A stretch of DNA of 64,000 nucleotides from Hymenobacter canadensis (GCF_027359925.1 NZ_CP114767.1:3596001-3660000); one strand, 5' to 3'; counted from the first letter of the stretch, positions 50,761 through 59,848 are shown. Notes: generated from the sequence alone by a model not told the origin. Program-made: numbers and translations.

Positions 50761-52548
50761 CTACGCCGCGTCCTCGCTTTGCAGCTGGCGCTCATATAGC
50801 GCCCGGTACAGGCCGTTTTCGTCCTGCATCAGGGCCTCGTGGGTGCCATGCTGCACAATCTGGCCGTCGTCGAGCACCAGGATTTCGTCGGCCAGCTTCA
50901 CGGAGCTCACGCGGTGCGAGATGATGAGACTGGTGCGGTTGTGCATGATGCGCTGCAGGGCGCCCAGAATGGCGTTTTCGGTGTTGGTATCCACGGCCGA
51001 CAGCGAGTCGTCGAGGATCAGGATTTTGGGCTCCTTCACCAAAGCCCGCGCAATGCTCACGCGCTGCTTCTGCCCGCCCGACAGCGTGATGCCCCGCTCG
51101 CCCACTTTGGTGTCGAAGCCCTCGGGGAAGTGCATGATGTTGTCGTAGACGTTGGCGTCTTTAGCGGCCTGCTGCATGCGGGCTTCGTCGGGCTGGTCGA
51201 GGCCGAAGTTGATGTTGTTGCGGATGCTGTCCGAGAACAAGAATACGTCCTGGGGCACGTAGCCGATTTGCTCGCGCAGGCTGGTCAGGGCGTAGTCGCG
51301 CACGTCCACGCTGTCGATTTTGATGGCGCCTTCGCTCACGTCGAACAGGCGGCAGAGCAGCACGGCCACGGTGCTTTTGCCCGAGCCGGTGTTGCCGATG
51401 ACGGCCAGCGTCTGGCCCGGCCGGATGCGGAAGCTCACGTTGCGCAGGGCCTGAATGCCGGTGTCGGGGTAGGTGAAGCTGACGTTGTCGAAGACGATGT
51501 CGCCCTGGATTTCCTGCTGCACGTCCTCGCGCGACACGATGTCGGTTTTCTGATACAGGAACTCGTTGATGCGGGCCTGGGAGGCTTCGGCGCGCTGCAC
51601 CAGGCTGCTGGTCCAGCCCAGCGCCGTGACGGGCCAGGTGAGCAGGTTCACGTAAATCAGGAACTCAGCAATGCTGCCCGTGGTGATGGTGCCCCGGATA
51701 ACCTCCTGCCCGCCCAGCCACACCGTGACGATTGTGCTGAGGCCCACCAGAAACAGAATCAGCGGGAAAAACAGCGAGTTCACGAAGTTCAGGCTCAGCG
51801 ACTTGTCCTTGTAGTGCTCCGAGGCAATGGCAAACTGCCGGTGCGAATCCTGCTCCCGCACAAACGACTTCAAGACCCGAATCCCCGAAAACGCCTCCTG
51901 CACGAAGGTGGTCATGGCGGCCAAAGAGCGTTGGATTTCGTCAGACTTGCGCTCAATCAGCGTGTTCACATAGAAAATGCTCACGCTCAGCACCGGCAGT
52001 GGCAGCAGCGTGTAGAGCGTCAGCTTCACGTTCACCATCAGCATCAGCGGCACGATGAGGATGAACAGGATAACGAGCTGCATGAAATACATCAGGGCCG
52101 GCCCGATGTACATGCGCACCCGCCCCACGTCCTCCGAAATGCGCGACATCAGGTCGCCGGTGCTGTGGCGGCGGTAGAAGGCCAGCGGCAGGCTTTGGTA
52201 GTGCTGGTAGATTTCGTTTTTCTGGTCGTTTTCCACCAGCCGGCTCATCACGATGAGCGTCTGGCGCATGAAGAACAGAAACACGCCCCGCAACAGCGCC
52301 AGCACAATAATGAGCGTGCCATAGAGCAGCACGTTGCGCCCGAACAGCGAGTACACCTCACCCTGCGCCGAAGTGCCCGCAAACAGGTGGTAGAGGTCGA
52401 TGCCCTCACTCACCAGGTCGAAGGCGTAGCGCACAATCTGGGCCGGGAAAATGGCCAGCAGCGTGCTCAGGGCCACAAACAGCATTCCGCCCAGGAAGTG
52501 CCATTTATAGCGAAACAGGTATTTGTTGGTAGCGGAAAGTGCGCGCAC
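50761..52548 (-). CDS. ABC transporter, fused permease-ATPase (lipid/multidrug exporter type)
   Basis: A 595-aa protein. It has an exporter-type membrane domain (about 15-330) and an ATP-binding domain with Walker A GNTGSGKST, signature LSGGQKQR and Walker B ILILDDSLSAVD. The domain order is that of MsbA/MdlB exporters. It is not adjacent to its paralog at 43187-44965, so pairing in a heterodimer cannot be assumed. The signature here is canonical, whereas the other has LSVGQ. Confidence 0.93.
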   Translation of the reverse strand: MRALSATNKYLFRYKWHFLGGMLFVALSTLLAIFPAQIVRYAFDLVSEGIDLYHLFAGTSAQGEVYSLFGRNVLLYGTLIIVLALLRGVFLFFMRQTLIVMSRLVENDQKNEIYQHYQSLPLAFYRRHSTGDLMSRISEDVGRVRMYIGPALMYFMQLVILFILIVPLMLMVNVKLTLYTLLPLPVLSVSIFYVNTLIERKSDEIQRSLAAMTTFVQEAFSGIRVLKSFVREQDSHRQFAIASEHYKDKSLSLNFVNSLFFPLILFLVGLSTIVTVWLGGQEVIRGTITTGSIAEFLIYVNLLTWPVTALGWTSSLVQRAEASQARINEFLYQKTDIVSREDVQQEIQGDIVFDNVSFTYPDTGIQALRNVSFRIRPGQTLAVIGNTGSGKSTVAVLLCRLFDVSEGAIKIDSVDVRDYALTSLREQIGYVPQDVFLFSDSIRNNINFGLDQPDEARMQQAAKDANVYDNIMHFPEGFDTKVGERGITLSGGQKQRVSIARALVKEPKILILDDSLSAVDTNTENAILGALQRIMHNRTSLIISHRVSSVKLADEILVLDDGQIVQHGTHEALMQDENGLYRALYERQLQSEDAA

Positions 52549-52819
52549 AGCAGAAGAGGATAGCAGCCGGCCACTCTACGGCCCGCCAGCCACGAAGGTA
52601 GCGCAACCGATGGCCGGAACCGGAAATAGGGTTACTTTTGCACCCGAATTGAGGACAGTGCCACGTGGCAGGGTTCTATACGTACGAAACAGCCGGCAGC
52701 ACCAAACGGCTCAACTTCAACGTAAAGAGAGACCCACCTCGCGCCACCGAGTCCAAAGTTACACGTCCCGCTCTCTTCCCTCTGCCTCCCCATCCCACCC
52801 ACCCTCATTTCTTCATCCC
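52549..52819 (+). promoter_or_regulatory. upstream region of leucine dehydrogenase with a weak -7 box
   Basis: TACTTTTG at 52633-52640 fits the TAnnTTTG box, but the sequence 19 bases upstream (ATGG at 52610-52613) is not a -33 box. It leaves a long leader of about 170 bases. The region also separates this gene from the divergent ABC exporter. Confidence 0.35.
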
Positions 52820-53908
52820 ATGGTTGAAATCCAGCAATTGGCCGACACGTCGGTCTTCAGTCAGATTGCCGAGCACCAGCACGAGCAGGTAGTGTTCTGC
52901 CACGACCACGAAACCGGTCTGCGCGCCATCATCGGCATCCACAACACGGTGCTGGGCCCGGCCCTGGGCGGCACCCGCATGTGGCACTACGCCTCCGACG
53001 CCGAAGCCCTGAACGACGTGCTGCGCCTCTCGCGCGGCATGACCTACAAGGCCGCCATTTCGGGCCTGAACCTGGGCGGTGGCAAGGCCGTCATCATCGG
53101 CGACCAGACCATGAAGACTGAGGCGTTGCTGCGCAAGTTTGGTCGCTTCGTGAAAAACCTCAACGGCAAGTACATCACGGCCGAAGATGTGAACATGACC
53201 ACCAAGGACATGGAGTACATCCGGATGGAAACCAAGCACGTGGCCGGCCTGCCCGAAAGCATGGGCGGCTCCGGCGACCCCTCGCCGGTGACGGCCTACG
53301 GCACCTACATGGGCATGAAGGCCGCCGCCAAAAAGGCGTTCGGGTCCGACTCGCTGACCGGCAAGCGCATTGCGGTGCAGGGCGTGGGCCACGTAGGCAC
53401 CTACCTGCTGGAGTATCTGCAGAAGGAAGGCGCCCAGCTGGTGCTCACCGACTACTACGAAGACCGCGCCCTGGAGGCAGCCGCCCGCTTTGGCGCCCGC
53501 GCCGTGGGCCTCGACGAAATCTACGACCAGGACGTGGACATCTACTCGCCGTGCGCGCTGGGTGCTACCCTCAACGACGACACCATCGATAGGCTGAAGT
53601 GCCGCGTGGTGGCCGGCTGCGCCAACAACCAGCTCAAGGACGAAAACACGCACGGCCCGGCCCTCGTGGAGCGCGGCATCGTGTACGCCCCCGACTTTCT
53701 CATCAATGCCGGTGGCCTGATCAACGTATATTCGGAAGTTATTGGGGGCAGCCGTCAGTCGGCCCTCACCCAAACCGAGAAAATCTACGACATCACCACC
53801 CAGGTTCTCAACAAAGCCGAACAGGAGCAAAGCCACCCGCAAGCCGCCGCCACCCGGCAGGCTGAGGAGCGCATTGCCTCGCTCGGCAAAGTCAAATCCA
53901 CTTTTTAA
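52820..53908 (+). CDS. leucine dehydrogenase (Glu/Leu/Phe/Val dehydrogenase family)
   Basis: A 362-aa protein. The catalytic Lys region is MTYKAAISGLNLGGGKAVII with K77 and K89. The NAD-binding Rossmann string is VQGVGHVGTYLLEYL, followed by an Asp (LTDYYED) that favours NAD. CANNQLKDENTHGPALVERG and YAPDFLINAGGLINVYSE are typical of Leu dehydrogenases. It deaminates branched-chain amino acids to 2-oxo acids, a known source of branched fatty-acid primers in Bacteroidota. The start is at 52820, not the ATG at 52523 or 52665. Confidence 0.93.
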   Translation: MVEIQQLADTSVFSQIAEHQHEQVVFCHDHETGLRAIIGIHNTVLGPALGGTRMWHYASDAEALNDVLRLSRGMTYKAAISGLNLGGGKAVIIGDQTMKTEALLRKFGRFVKNLNGKYITAEDVNMTTKDMEYIRMETKHVAGLPESMGGSGDPSPVTAYGTYMGMKAAAKKAFGSDSLTGKRIAVQGVGHVGTYLLEYLQKEGAQLVLTDYYEDRALEAAARFGARAVGLDEIYDQDVDIYSPCALGATLNDDTIDRLKCRVVAGCANNQLKDENTHGPALVERGIVYAPDFLINAGGLINVYSEVIGGSRQSALTQTEKIYDITTQVLNKAEQEQSHPQAAATRQAEERIASLGKVKSTF

Positions 53909-53925
53909 TACTTGAGGCTGAACGA

Positions 53926-54050
53926 ACGTCATTCCGAGCGAAGGCGGAGCCGCAGCCGAGGAATCTCGCTAGTGTAGTAAATAATAGTATTGCAACATCA
54001 GCACGCGAGATTCCTCGGCTACGGCTCCGCCTTCGCTCGGAATGACGTTC
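53926..54050. repeat. intergenic hairpin repeat, 'gtcattccgagcgaagg' variant
   Basis: Ends ACGTCATTCCGAGCGAAGGC and GCCTTCGCTCGGAATGACGT are perfect complements, with inner GAGGAATCTCGC and GCGAGATTCCTC. It lies between leucine dehydrogenase and nusB. Confidence 0.88.
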
Positions 54051-54082
54051 ATTCAGCCTCAATATCCCCAAGTCCAAGTACA

Positions 54083-55267
54083 ATGCTCAACCGTCGCACG
54101 CTCCGCATCAAGGTCATGCAGGCCCTGTACGCCTACCATCAGGCCGTCGGGTCCGATTTTTTGTTGGCCAATGACCGGATTGCGGATGCCTTCGCGCCCG
54201 ATCTGACTTCGCCCGAACCGCAGGACCGGCGCAAGCTCCAGGGCCAGCGCAAACTGGCGGAGGTGGTGTTCAAGGACTGGCACAAAACCGGCGAAGAACC
54301 CGAAAAGGGCGACGACGCCGACATTCATTCGGCCGTGCAGGATGCCATCAGCTTCTACAAGAAGGCCGTGGCTAAAGACGGCACCTTCTACGGCGGGCAG
54401 ATGGTGCACGCCGCCGAGAGCATTCACGACCAGTATCTGCACCTGCTCAACATTCCGGAGGTGCTGCTGCAGGTGATTGAGGAAGACAAGGCCCGCGCCG
54501 CCCGCAAGCATATTGCCTCGGCCGAGCCGTTGCTGGACACCACGCGCCTGGAAGAAAACCAAGTGATTCAGAAGCTCATCAGCAACACCCAGCTGCAGGC
54601 ACTCACGATTCGGCGGGCCCAGCGCTGGCACGGCGAGGAGGAGCTGGAGGCCCTGCGCCTGGCCTGGCGCAACGAAATGCGCCAGGACCCCGAGCTGCTC
54701 AGCTACCTGGCCGCGCCGGCCGGCAACTACACCGAGGACCAAGAGATGCTCAAGCACCTCTACAAAACCTACGTGTTCAAGGGCGAGAGCCTGCCGCGCT
54801 ACATCGAGGAAGACGACCTGAACTGGGAGGAAAACCGGTCCATCGTGAAGAATCTGGTGCTCAAGACGGTGAAGATGCTCGACGAGCCCGCCACCGAGGA
54901 GCTGGAGCTGATGGCGCTGTCGGCGAACTGGGCCGAGGACAAGGAGTTTGCCGAAAGCCTCTACCAGCAGACGCTGGCCGACGACGACAAGTACGAGAAG
55001 CTGATTGCCGAATCGGTGCAGAACTGGGACGTGGACCGCGTGGCCCTCACCGACAAGATTTTGCTGAAGATGGCCCTCTGTGAGATGCACCTGTTCCGCG
55101 GTATTCCGGTGAAAGTGACCATCAACGAGTACATCGAAATCAGCAAAATCTACAGCACGCCCAAGAGCAAGCAGTTTGTGAACGGGATTCTGGATAAATT
55201 GGCCCAGGACCTGACCGCCAGCGGCGCCATCCGCAAGTCGGGCCGGGGCCTGCTCGACAACCAGTAA
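54083..55267 (+). CDS. nusB: transcription antitermination factor NusB, long form
   Basis: A 394-aa protein, far longer than the 140-aa E. coli NusB, but this length is normal in Bacteroidota. NusB-like elements are MLNRRTLRIKVMQALYAYHQ at the start and TDKILLKMALCEMHLFRGIP with TINEYIEISKIYSTPKSKQF near 340-380. The middle is a helical, acidic insert. NusB binds boxA RNA with NusE to prevent termination in rRNA operons. It starts the block with DUF1573, yajC, ybbR-like and coaE genes seen in many Bacteroidota. Confidence 0.93.
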   Translation: MLNRRTLRIKVMQALYAYHQAVGSDFLLANDRIADAFAPDLTSPEPQDRRKLQGQRKLAEVVFKDWHKTGEEPEKGDDADIHSAVQDAISFYKKAVAKDGTFYGGQMVHAAESIHDQYLHLLNIPEVLLQVIEEDKARAARKHIASAEPLLDTTRLEENQVIQKLISNTQLQALTIRRAQRWHGEEELEALRLAWRNEMRQDPELLSYLAAPAGNYTEDQEMLKHLYKTYVFKGESLPRYIEEDDLNWEENRSIVKNLVLKTVKMLDEPATEELELMALSANWAEDKEFAESLYQQTLADDDKYEKLIAESVQNWDVDRVALTDKILLKMALCEMHLFRGIPVKVTINEYIEISKIYSTPKSKQFVNGILDKLAQDLTASGAIRKSGRGLLDNQ

Positions 55268-55418
55268 GGCGTGGTGGTAGCCTGGTATCGGGCAAGCAGA
55301 GCAGGCGCCGCCGTTTTTGCTGACCCCGGGCAAGTTGCATCTCGTTTGTGCGTTACTTCGTACTCAAGCTCATCAAGTTTGTCTCCTTACTCCCTACTTC
55401 ATACTCAAGACTAAAAAA

Positions 55419-55730
55419 ATGGGTAGCAAAACCACTACCGGTATTCTGTGCTTCGCGGGCGGAGCCCTGGCCGGCGCCGCCATTGGCCTCCTGTATGCGC
55501 CTGAAAAAGGCCGCGAAACCCGCAGCTGGCTGAGCTATCAGCTGGAGAAGTACCGCGAAACCCTGGCCGACCTCACCGAAAACCTGGTGACCAACCGCGC
55601 CGACCAGGGGCCCAGCTCGGCCAAGAGCGAAGGCCAGCGCGTGATTCAGGACGCCAAGAGCAAGGCCGAGCAGCTGCTCGGCGACGTGGACCAGCTCATC
55701 AACCAGATCAACTCGCGCAAGACGGTTTAG
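55419..55730 (+). CDS. YtxH domain-containing protein
   Basis: A 103-aa protein. One N-terminal Gly-rich membrane helix (TGILCFAGGALAGAAIGLLY) and the YtxH signature LLYAPEKGRETR are followed by a helical, charged tail (coiled-coil-like, with KSKAEQLLGDVDQLINQINS). YtxH proteins are small stress-related membrane proteins of unknown mechanism. The start is at 55419; the open frame extends to 55317 without likely coding content. Confidence 0.9.
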   Translation: MGSKTTTGILCFAGGALAGAAIGLLYAPEKGRETRSWLSYQLEKYRETLADLTENLVTNRADQGPSSAKSEGQRVIQDAKSKAEQLLGDVDQLINQINSRKTV

Positions 55731-55806
55731 ATGAGGTGCTGACAGGATGATGTGCTGATGTGCTGAGAAACAGGAAACTGTTGGCAGCACGTCGGCACAT
55801 TTTCAT

Positions 55807-55837
55807 TTTCAGCACCCGTCGCGCTTGGGTACCTTTG
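55807..55837 (+). promoter_or_regulatory. Bacteroidota-type promoter of the isocitrate dehydrogenase gene
   Basis: TTTC (55807-55810), 19 bases, then TACCTTTG (55830-55837). It fits TTTG-N19-TAnnTTTG with one mismatch in the -33 box. The start codon is about 65 bases beyond the -7 box. Confidence 0.65.
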
Positions 55838-55907
55838 CGGGAGGCTTGGCACTCAGCCTGCCGTTGCGCAGCACATCAGTACATCAAACAATCAGTAAAT
55901 CAATACA

Positions 55908-56909
55908 ATGCACCTTATCACCCTCATCCCCGGCGACGGCATCGGCCCGGAAATCACGAAAGCTGTTACGGACATCTTCACGGCGGCCCAGGTGCCGGTG
56001 CAATGGGAAGAGCAGAACGCCGGCCAGACCACCTTCGACCAGTCGGGCGAGCTGATTCCGCAGGCGCTGCTGACGTCGCTGGAGAAAAACCGCGTGGCGC
56101 TGAAAGGCCCCATCACGACGCCGGTGGGCAAGGGGTTCCGCAGCATCAACGTGACGCTGCGCCAGAAGTACGACCTCTACCAGAACGTGCGCCCGTCTAA
56201 AACCACCGACGGCATCAAAACGCGCTACGAGGGCATTGATCTGGTGCTGTTCCGCGAAAACACCGAGGGCCTGTACTCGGGCCTTGAAGTGTACGATGAG
56301 CGCCTGGGCATTGCCGACTCGTTCAACCGCATCACCAAGGAAGGTTCGCGCAAAATCTGCCGGGCCGCCTTCGCCTACGCCGACAAGCACGGCCGCAAGA
56401 AGGTGACCCTGGCCCACAAAGCCAACATCCTGAAGATGGCCGGCACCCTGATGCTGAACGCCTGCAAGGAAGCCAGCAACGAGTTTCCGCACATCGTGTT
56501 CGAAGACAAGATCATCGACAACATGTGCATGCAACTGGTGGGCAAGCCCGAGCAGTTCGACGTGGTGGTAACCACCAACCTGTTCGGCGACATCCTGTCG
56601 GACCTGTGCGCCGGCCTCGTGGGCGGCCTGGGCGTGGTAGCCGGCGCCAACATCGGCGACGACATGGCCATCTTTGAAGCCGTGCACGGCTCGGCCCCGG
56701 ACATTGCCGGCCAGGGCAAAGCCAACCCCACGGCCCTGCTGCGCTCGGCCCTGATGATGCTGCATTACCTCGGCGAGCACGCTAAAGCCGACCAGATTGA
56801 GAAGGCGCTGGAAGCCACCCTCAAGACCAAGGAAAAATGCACTGGCGACCTGGGCGGCACGGCCTCTACCAGCGAGTTCACCCAGTCGATTATTGCTAAT
56901 TTGCAGTAG
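55908..56909 (+). CDS. NAD-type isocitrate dehydrogenase (isocitrate/isopropylmalate dehydrogenase family)
   Basis: A 333-aa protein. The start LITLIPGDGIGPEITKAV is followed by substrate Arg-rich strings NVRPSKTTDGIKTRYEGIDL and FRENTEGLYSG. Metal-binding Asps are in NLFGDILSDLCAGLVGGLG, and AIFEAVHGSAPDIAGQGKANP is the NAD site. The short length and the ENTEGLYSGLE string fit NAD-dependent IDH rather than LeuB. It oxidises isocitrate to 2-oxoglutarate in the TCA cycle, or possibly homoisocitrate. It is inserted between nusB-ytxH and DUF1573, with its own promoter. Confidence 0.88.
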   Translation: MHLITLIPGDGIGPEITKAVTDIFTAAQVPVQWEEQNAGQTTFDQSGELIPQALLTSLEKNRVALKGPITTPVGKGFRSINVTLRQKYDLYQNVRPSKTTDGIKTRYEGIDLVLFRENTEGLYSGLEVYDERLGIADSFNRITKEGSRKICRAAFAYADKHGRKKVTLAHKANILKMAGTLMLNACKEASNEFPHIVFEDKIIDNMCMQLVGKPEQFDVVVTTNLFGDILSDLCAGLVGGLGVVAGANIGDDMAIFEAVHGSAPDIAGQGKANPTALLRSALMMLHYLGEHAKADQIEKALEATLKTKEKCTGDLGGTASTSEFTQSIIANLQ

Positions 56910-56917
56910 CACATCCT

Positions 56918-57024
56918 GTAGCATAGGCTTTAGCCTGTGCCGTCAGCGGGCCGAAAAATTTTGACTGTTTTCTGCCGCTTTCGTGTTGTGCTGCTATCCG
57001 GCACAAGCTAAAGCTTCTGCTACA
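56918..57024. repeat. inverted repeat, 'taggctttagcctgtgc' family, degenerate
   Basis: TGTAGCATAGGCTTTAGCCT with GTGCCGTC at the left and CGGCACAAGCTAAAGCTTCT with GCTACA at the right, several mismatches. It is a decayed relative of 41992-42118. Confidence 0.82.
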
Positions 57025-57040
57025 TTCCAATTCTCATTCC

Positions 57041-57556
57041 ATGAAACGCACGTTCCTTTTCCTGCTGGCCGGCACTCTGCTGACCAGCGCCTGCAACACC
57101 GACAAAACCACGGAAGTGGGCGCCGAAGGCATGAATGCCGCCGCCACCGAGGCTGCCGCCAACCCCACCGTGGACAACCCCAACGTGACCAACGAAACGG
57201 AGGTGCCCAACCCCAACGCTCCGGTAATGACCTTCGCCGAGTCGGACCACGACTTCGGCGACATCCAGCCCGGCGCGGTGGTGAAGCACACGTTCACGTT
57301 CACCAACAGCGGCAAAACGCCGCTGCTGATTGGCAACGCCACCGCTTCGTGCGGCTGCACCACGCCCAACTGGACCAAAGAGCCTATTGCGCCCGGCGCC
57401 ACCGGCACGATTGACGTGCAGTTCGACAGCCAAGGCAAGTCGGGCATGCAGAACAAGCAGATTTCGGTGCAGGCCAACACCACGCCCAGCACCACGGTTA
57501 TTGCCATCAAGGCCAACATCCTGCCCGACGGCGCGCAGGGTCCGGTTCGGCAGTAG
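57041..57556 (+). CDS. DUF1573 domain lipoprotein
   Basis: A 171-aa protein. The lipobox LLTSAC gives a Cys at 18. A low-complexity linker rich in Asn, Thr and Glu follows (20-60). The DUF1573 domain is at about 65-170, with VMTFAESDHDFGDIQPGAVV, FTFTNSGKTPLLI and ASCGCTTPNWTKEPIAPG. It is an Ig-like, secreted or periplasmic family found widely in Bacteroidota with unknown role. It precedes yajC here, as in many relatives. Confidence 0.9.
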   Translation: MKRTFLFLLAGTLLTSACNTDKTTEVGAEGMNAAATEAAANPTVDNPNVTNETEVPNPNAPVMTFAESDHDFGDIQPGAVVKHTFTFTNSGKTPLLIGNATASCGCTTPNWTKEPIAPGATGTIDVQFDSQGKSGMQNKQISVQANTTPSTTVIAIKANILPDGAQGPVRQ

Positions 57557-57601
57557 TGCCTCCTTGCTGAGCGTGGCGGACCCGCCAGGCTGAGCTGCGC
57601 C

Positions 57602-57665
57602 AAGGACCTTATGGCAGCGGAACGCGTCGCGACAACGTCGGCGGTTCCGCTGGCATAAGGTCCTT
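57602..57665. repeat. short inverted repeat, 'aaggaccttatg' type
   Basis: AAGGACCTTATGGCAGCGGA and TCCGCTGGCATAAGGTCCTT complement with one mismatch. It shares the AGGACCTTAT motif with the 'gtcatcctgag' variant. Confidence 0.75.
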
Positions 57666-57729
57666 CGTGTTACCCCGGATGGCAGTACCTTGCCACCTCA
57701 TTCTTTTTCACCTCCTCACGCCTTTTTAC

Positions 57730-58056
57730 ATGTTTGCTACCCTTTTGCTGCAGGCTGCTGCCACCAACGAGAGCTTTATGTCGTATCTGTTTCCGGTGGC
57801 CATTGCGGTGGTGCTCTACTTCTTCATGATCCGGCCCCAGCAACGCAAAGCCGCCGAAGCCAAGAAATTCCGCGAGTCGATCGGCAAAGGCGCTACCGTA
57901 GTAACCATCGGCGGCCTGCACGGCAAAGTGGTAGACCTGACCGACGAAGCCATTATCATCGAAGTGGACCGCGGCACCAAGCTCAAGTTTGACCGTTCGG
58001 CCATTGCCCGCGAAGTGAAGCCCGCCAAGGACAGCGTAAAAGACACTGTAGCGTAA
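57730..58056 (+). CDS. yajC: preprotein translocase subunit YajC
   Basis: A 108-aa protein. One membrane helix (about 20-38, LFPVAIAVVLYFFMIRPQQR) with the YajC hallmark FMIRPQQRKxAEAKKF is followed by a short cytoplasmic domain (GATVVTIGGLHGKVVDLTDE). YajC joins the SecDF-YajC complex that aids protein export. The start is at 57730. It is followed directly by the ybbR-like gene. Confidence 0.96.
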   Translation: MFATLLLQAAATNESFMSYLFPVAIAVVLYFFMIRPQQRKAAEAKKFRESIGKGATVVTIGGLHGKVVDLTDEAIIIEVDRGTKLKFDRSAIAREVKPAKDSVKDTVA

Positions 58057-58138
58057 GCTATACCCGGGCCGAAGGGCAACGTCGACAGTGAGTTGCCTTC
58101 GTCCTGGCTTGTGAAGTCGAAACCCTACTCCGTACCCG

Positions 58139-59116
58139 ATGCCACTAAACCGCTCTGCCCAGTTGATGCGCTGGTTTTTCAGCCCGTTTTACGGGCAGGA
58201 GCGGAGCTATTGGCGGGCCGTAACGGCGTGCTTTCTGGCGGCCAGCACGTTCTGGCTGCTCAATGCCCTCAACAAGACCTACACCACCCGCATTGCCTAT
58301 CCGCTGGCCTGGCGCTACGATGCTACGCGCTACGTGCCGGTGCAGCCGCTGCCCACCGAGGTAGCCGTGAACGTGACGACCCGGGGCTGGAAGCTGCTGC
58401 GCAAGCACCTGATGCTGGACATGAAGCCCGCCGAAATTACGCTGCCCGGCCTGCCCGCCACGCGCTACGTGACGGGCCGTGTGGTGCGGCCGGCGCTGCA
58501 GGCTTCCATGGAAGGCCTGCAGTTCAACTACCTGATTTCGGATACGCTGTGGGTGGCGTTCGACCAGCTGCTGAGCCGCCGCCTGCCGCTGGCCCTGAGC
58601 CCCGCCGCCGATGGCTCGGCGCTGCCGTTTGCGGCCCGGTTCACGCCTGCCTCGGTGGTGTTTCGGGGGCCGGCGCGGCAGGTGCTGGCGCTGTCCAACC
58701 CCTACCCGGTGCATCTGCCCCGCGCCCCGGCTAGCAGCACCAATGGCGACATGAGCGTACCCATCGGGGGGCCTGATCTGGTGAAAACCAGTGTGCCCGA
58801 GGTGCGCGTGCGCCTGCAGCCCCGCCCGCTCGTGAGCTTGCTTATGCGCATAGTGCCCGAGCTATCCGGGTTTCCGGCGGGCCGCGAGTACCAGTTGTGG
58901 CCGGCTACGGTGCAGGTGCGCCTGCAGTGCTTCCCCGAGGATAGCGCCCGCCTCAGCCAGCAGCGCAGCCAGGTGCGCGTGCAGCTCCACTACGGCCAGT
59001 TCGCCGGCCCCGATTCCAGCCTGCAGCCCGTGCTGGCCCAGGTGCCGGCTCTGGTGCGGGGCCGCCGCGTCATCACCCCCACCGTGCGCGTATCTGTGAG
59101 CGGGGGGATGAAGTGA
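58139..59116 (+). CDS. YbbR-like domain membrane protein (CdaR-related)
   Basis: A 325-aa protein. A single N-terminal membrane helix (about 27-45, AVTACFLAASTFWLLNALNK) precedes a large extracytoplasmic part. YbbR-like repeats are seen at about 70-130 (PTEVAVNVTTRGWKLLRKHL) and 150-200 (FTPASVVFRGPARQV). In Firmicutes CdaR regulates the c-di-AMP synthase CdaA. In Bacteroidota, YbbR proteins occur in this yajC-coaE setting and the role is not settled. It lies 82 bases after yajC. Confidence 0.85.
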   Translation: MPLNRSAQLMRWFFSPFYGQERSYWRAVTACFLAASTFWLLNALNKTYTTRIAYPLAWRYDATRYVPVQPLPTEVAVNVTTRGWKLLRKHLMLDMKPAEITLPGLPATRYVTGRVVRPALQASMEGLQFNYLISDTLWVAFDQLLSRRLPLALSPAADGSALPFAARFTPASVVFRGPARQVLALSNPYPVHLPRAPASSTNGDMSVPIGGPDLVKTSVPEVRVRLQPRPLVSLLMRIVPELSGFPAGREYQLWPATVQVRLQCFPEDSARLSQQRSQVRVQLHYGQFAGPDSSLQPVLAQVPALVRGRRVITPTVRVSVSGGMK

Positions 59117-59142
59117 TGAAGTAATGGGGTAATAGGATGAAA

Positions 59143-59180
59143 AAGAACGTCATTCCTCGCAGGCTCGGAATGACGTTCTT
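59143..59180. repeat. short hairpin, 'aagaacgtcattcc'
   Basis: AAGAACGTCATTCC and GGAATGACGTTCTT around TCGCAGGCTC. It is followed by ATTTTG, so it may also terminate the ybbR transcript. Confidence 0.75.
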
Positions 59181-59184
59181 ATTT

Positions 59185-59243
59185 TGTCACCTGTCACCTG
59201 TCACCTGTCACCTGTCACCTCATCACCCCATCACCCCATCACC
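59185..59243. repeat. tandem repeats just before coaE
   Basis: Five copies of TGTCACC (59185-59219) are followed by almost three copies of a 9-mer CATCACCCC up to 59243, ending 9 bases before the coaE start codon. Slippage there could change the leader or ribosome access. Confidence 0.9.
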
Positions 59244-59252
59244 AAATAAATT

Positions 59253-59846
59253 ATGCTTCGGATTGGAATTACGGGGGGTATTGGCTCGGGTAAGAGCGTG
59301 GTGTGCCGGCTGTTTCAGGTATTGGGTGTGCCCGTATATGATTCGGATTTCCGGGCCAAGTGGGTGATGGCCAACGATGCGCAGCTGCGCGATGAGCTGG
59401 TAGCTGCCTTCGGGCCCGAAACCTTTGATGCCACCGGCCAGCTGAACCGCGTGCACCTGAGCCGCGTCGCCTTTGCCGATGCGGCGGAGCTGGCCCGCCT
59501 CAATGCTCTGGTACACCCCGCCGTAGGCCGCGACTTTGCCGCCTGGAGCGCCGCCCGCGCCCAGGAAGGCCACCGCTACCTGCTGAAGGAAGCCGCCCTG
59601 CTCTTCGAATCGGGAGCTTACAAGGGCCTCGACCAGATAATCACCGTGTTTGCCCCGCTACCAGTGCGCCAAGCCCGCGTGTTGCGCCGCGACCCGCACC
59701 GCACCCCCGACGACATCCTGGCCATCATCGGCAAGCAGCTCGGCGAAGAAGAAAAAATGCAGCGCGCCGACCACATCGTGTACAACGACGACGAGCACCT
59801 GCTCATCCCGCAGGTGCTCCAGCTACACGCGCAGTTCAACAGCTAG
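59253..59846 (+). CDS. coaE: dephospho-CoA kinase CoaE
   Basis: A 197-aa protein. The P-loop GITGGIGSGKS is at the start (residues 5-15), then VPVYDSDFRAKWVM. LLKEAALLFESGAYKGLDQIITV and the LID-type QARVLRRDPHRTPDDI are typical. It phosphorylates dephospho-CoA, the last step of CoA synthesis. The leader contains the tandem repeats. It is the end of the nusB-coaE block. Confidence 0.97.
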   Translation: MLRIGITGGIGSGKSVVCRLFQVLGVPVYDSDFRAKWVMANDAQLRDELVAAFGPETFDATGQLNRVHLSRVAFADAAELARLNALVHPAVGRDFAAWSAARAQEGHRYLLKEAALLFESGAYKGLDQIITVFAPLPVRQARVLRRDPHRTPDDILAIIGKQLGEEEKMQRADHIVYNDDEHLLIPQVLQLHAQFNS

Positions 59847-59848
59847 CT

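Noticed and set aside
59185..59243. Tandem repeats that might be read as a CRISPR array
   Set aside because: The units are 7-9 bases, directly adjacent without spacers, and no cas genes are near.
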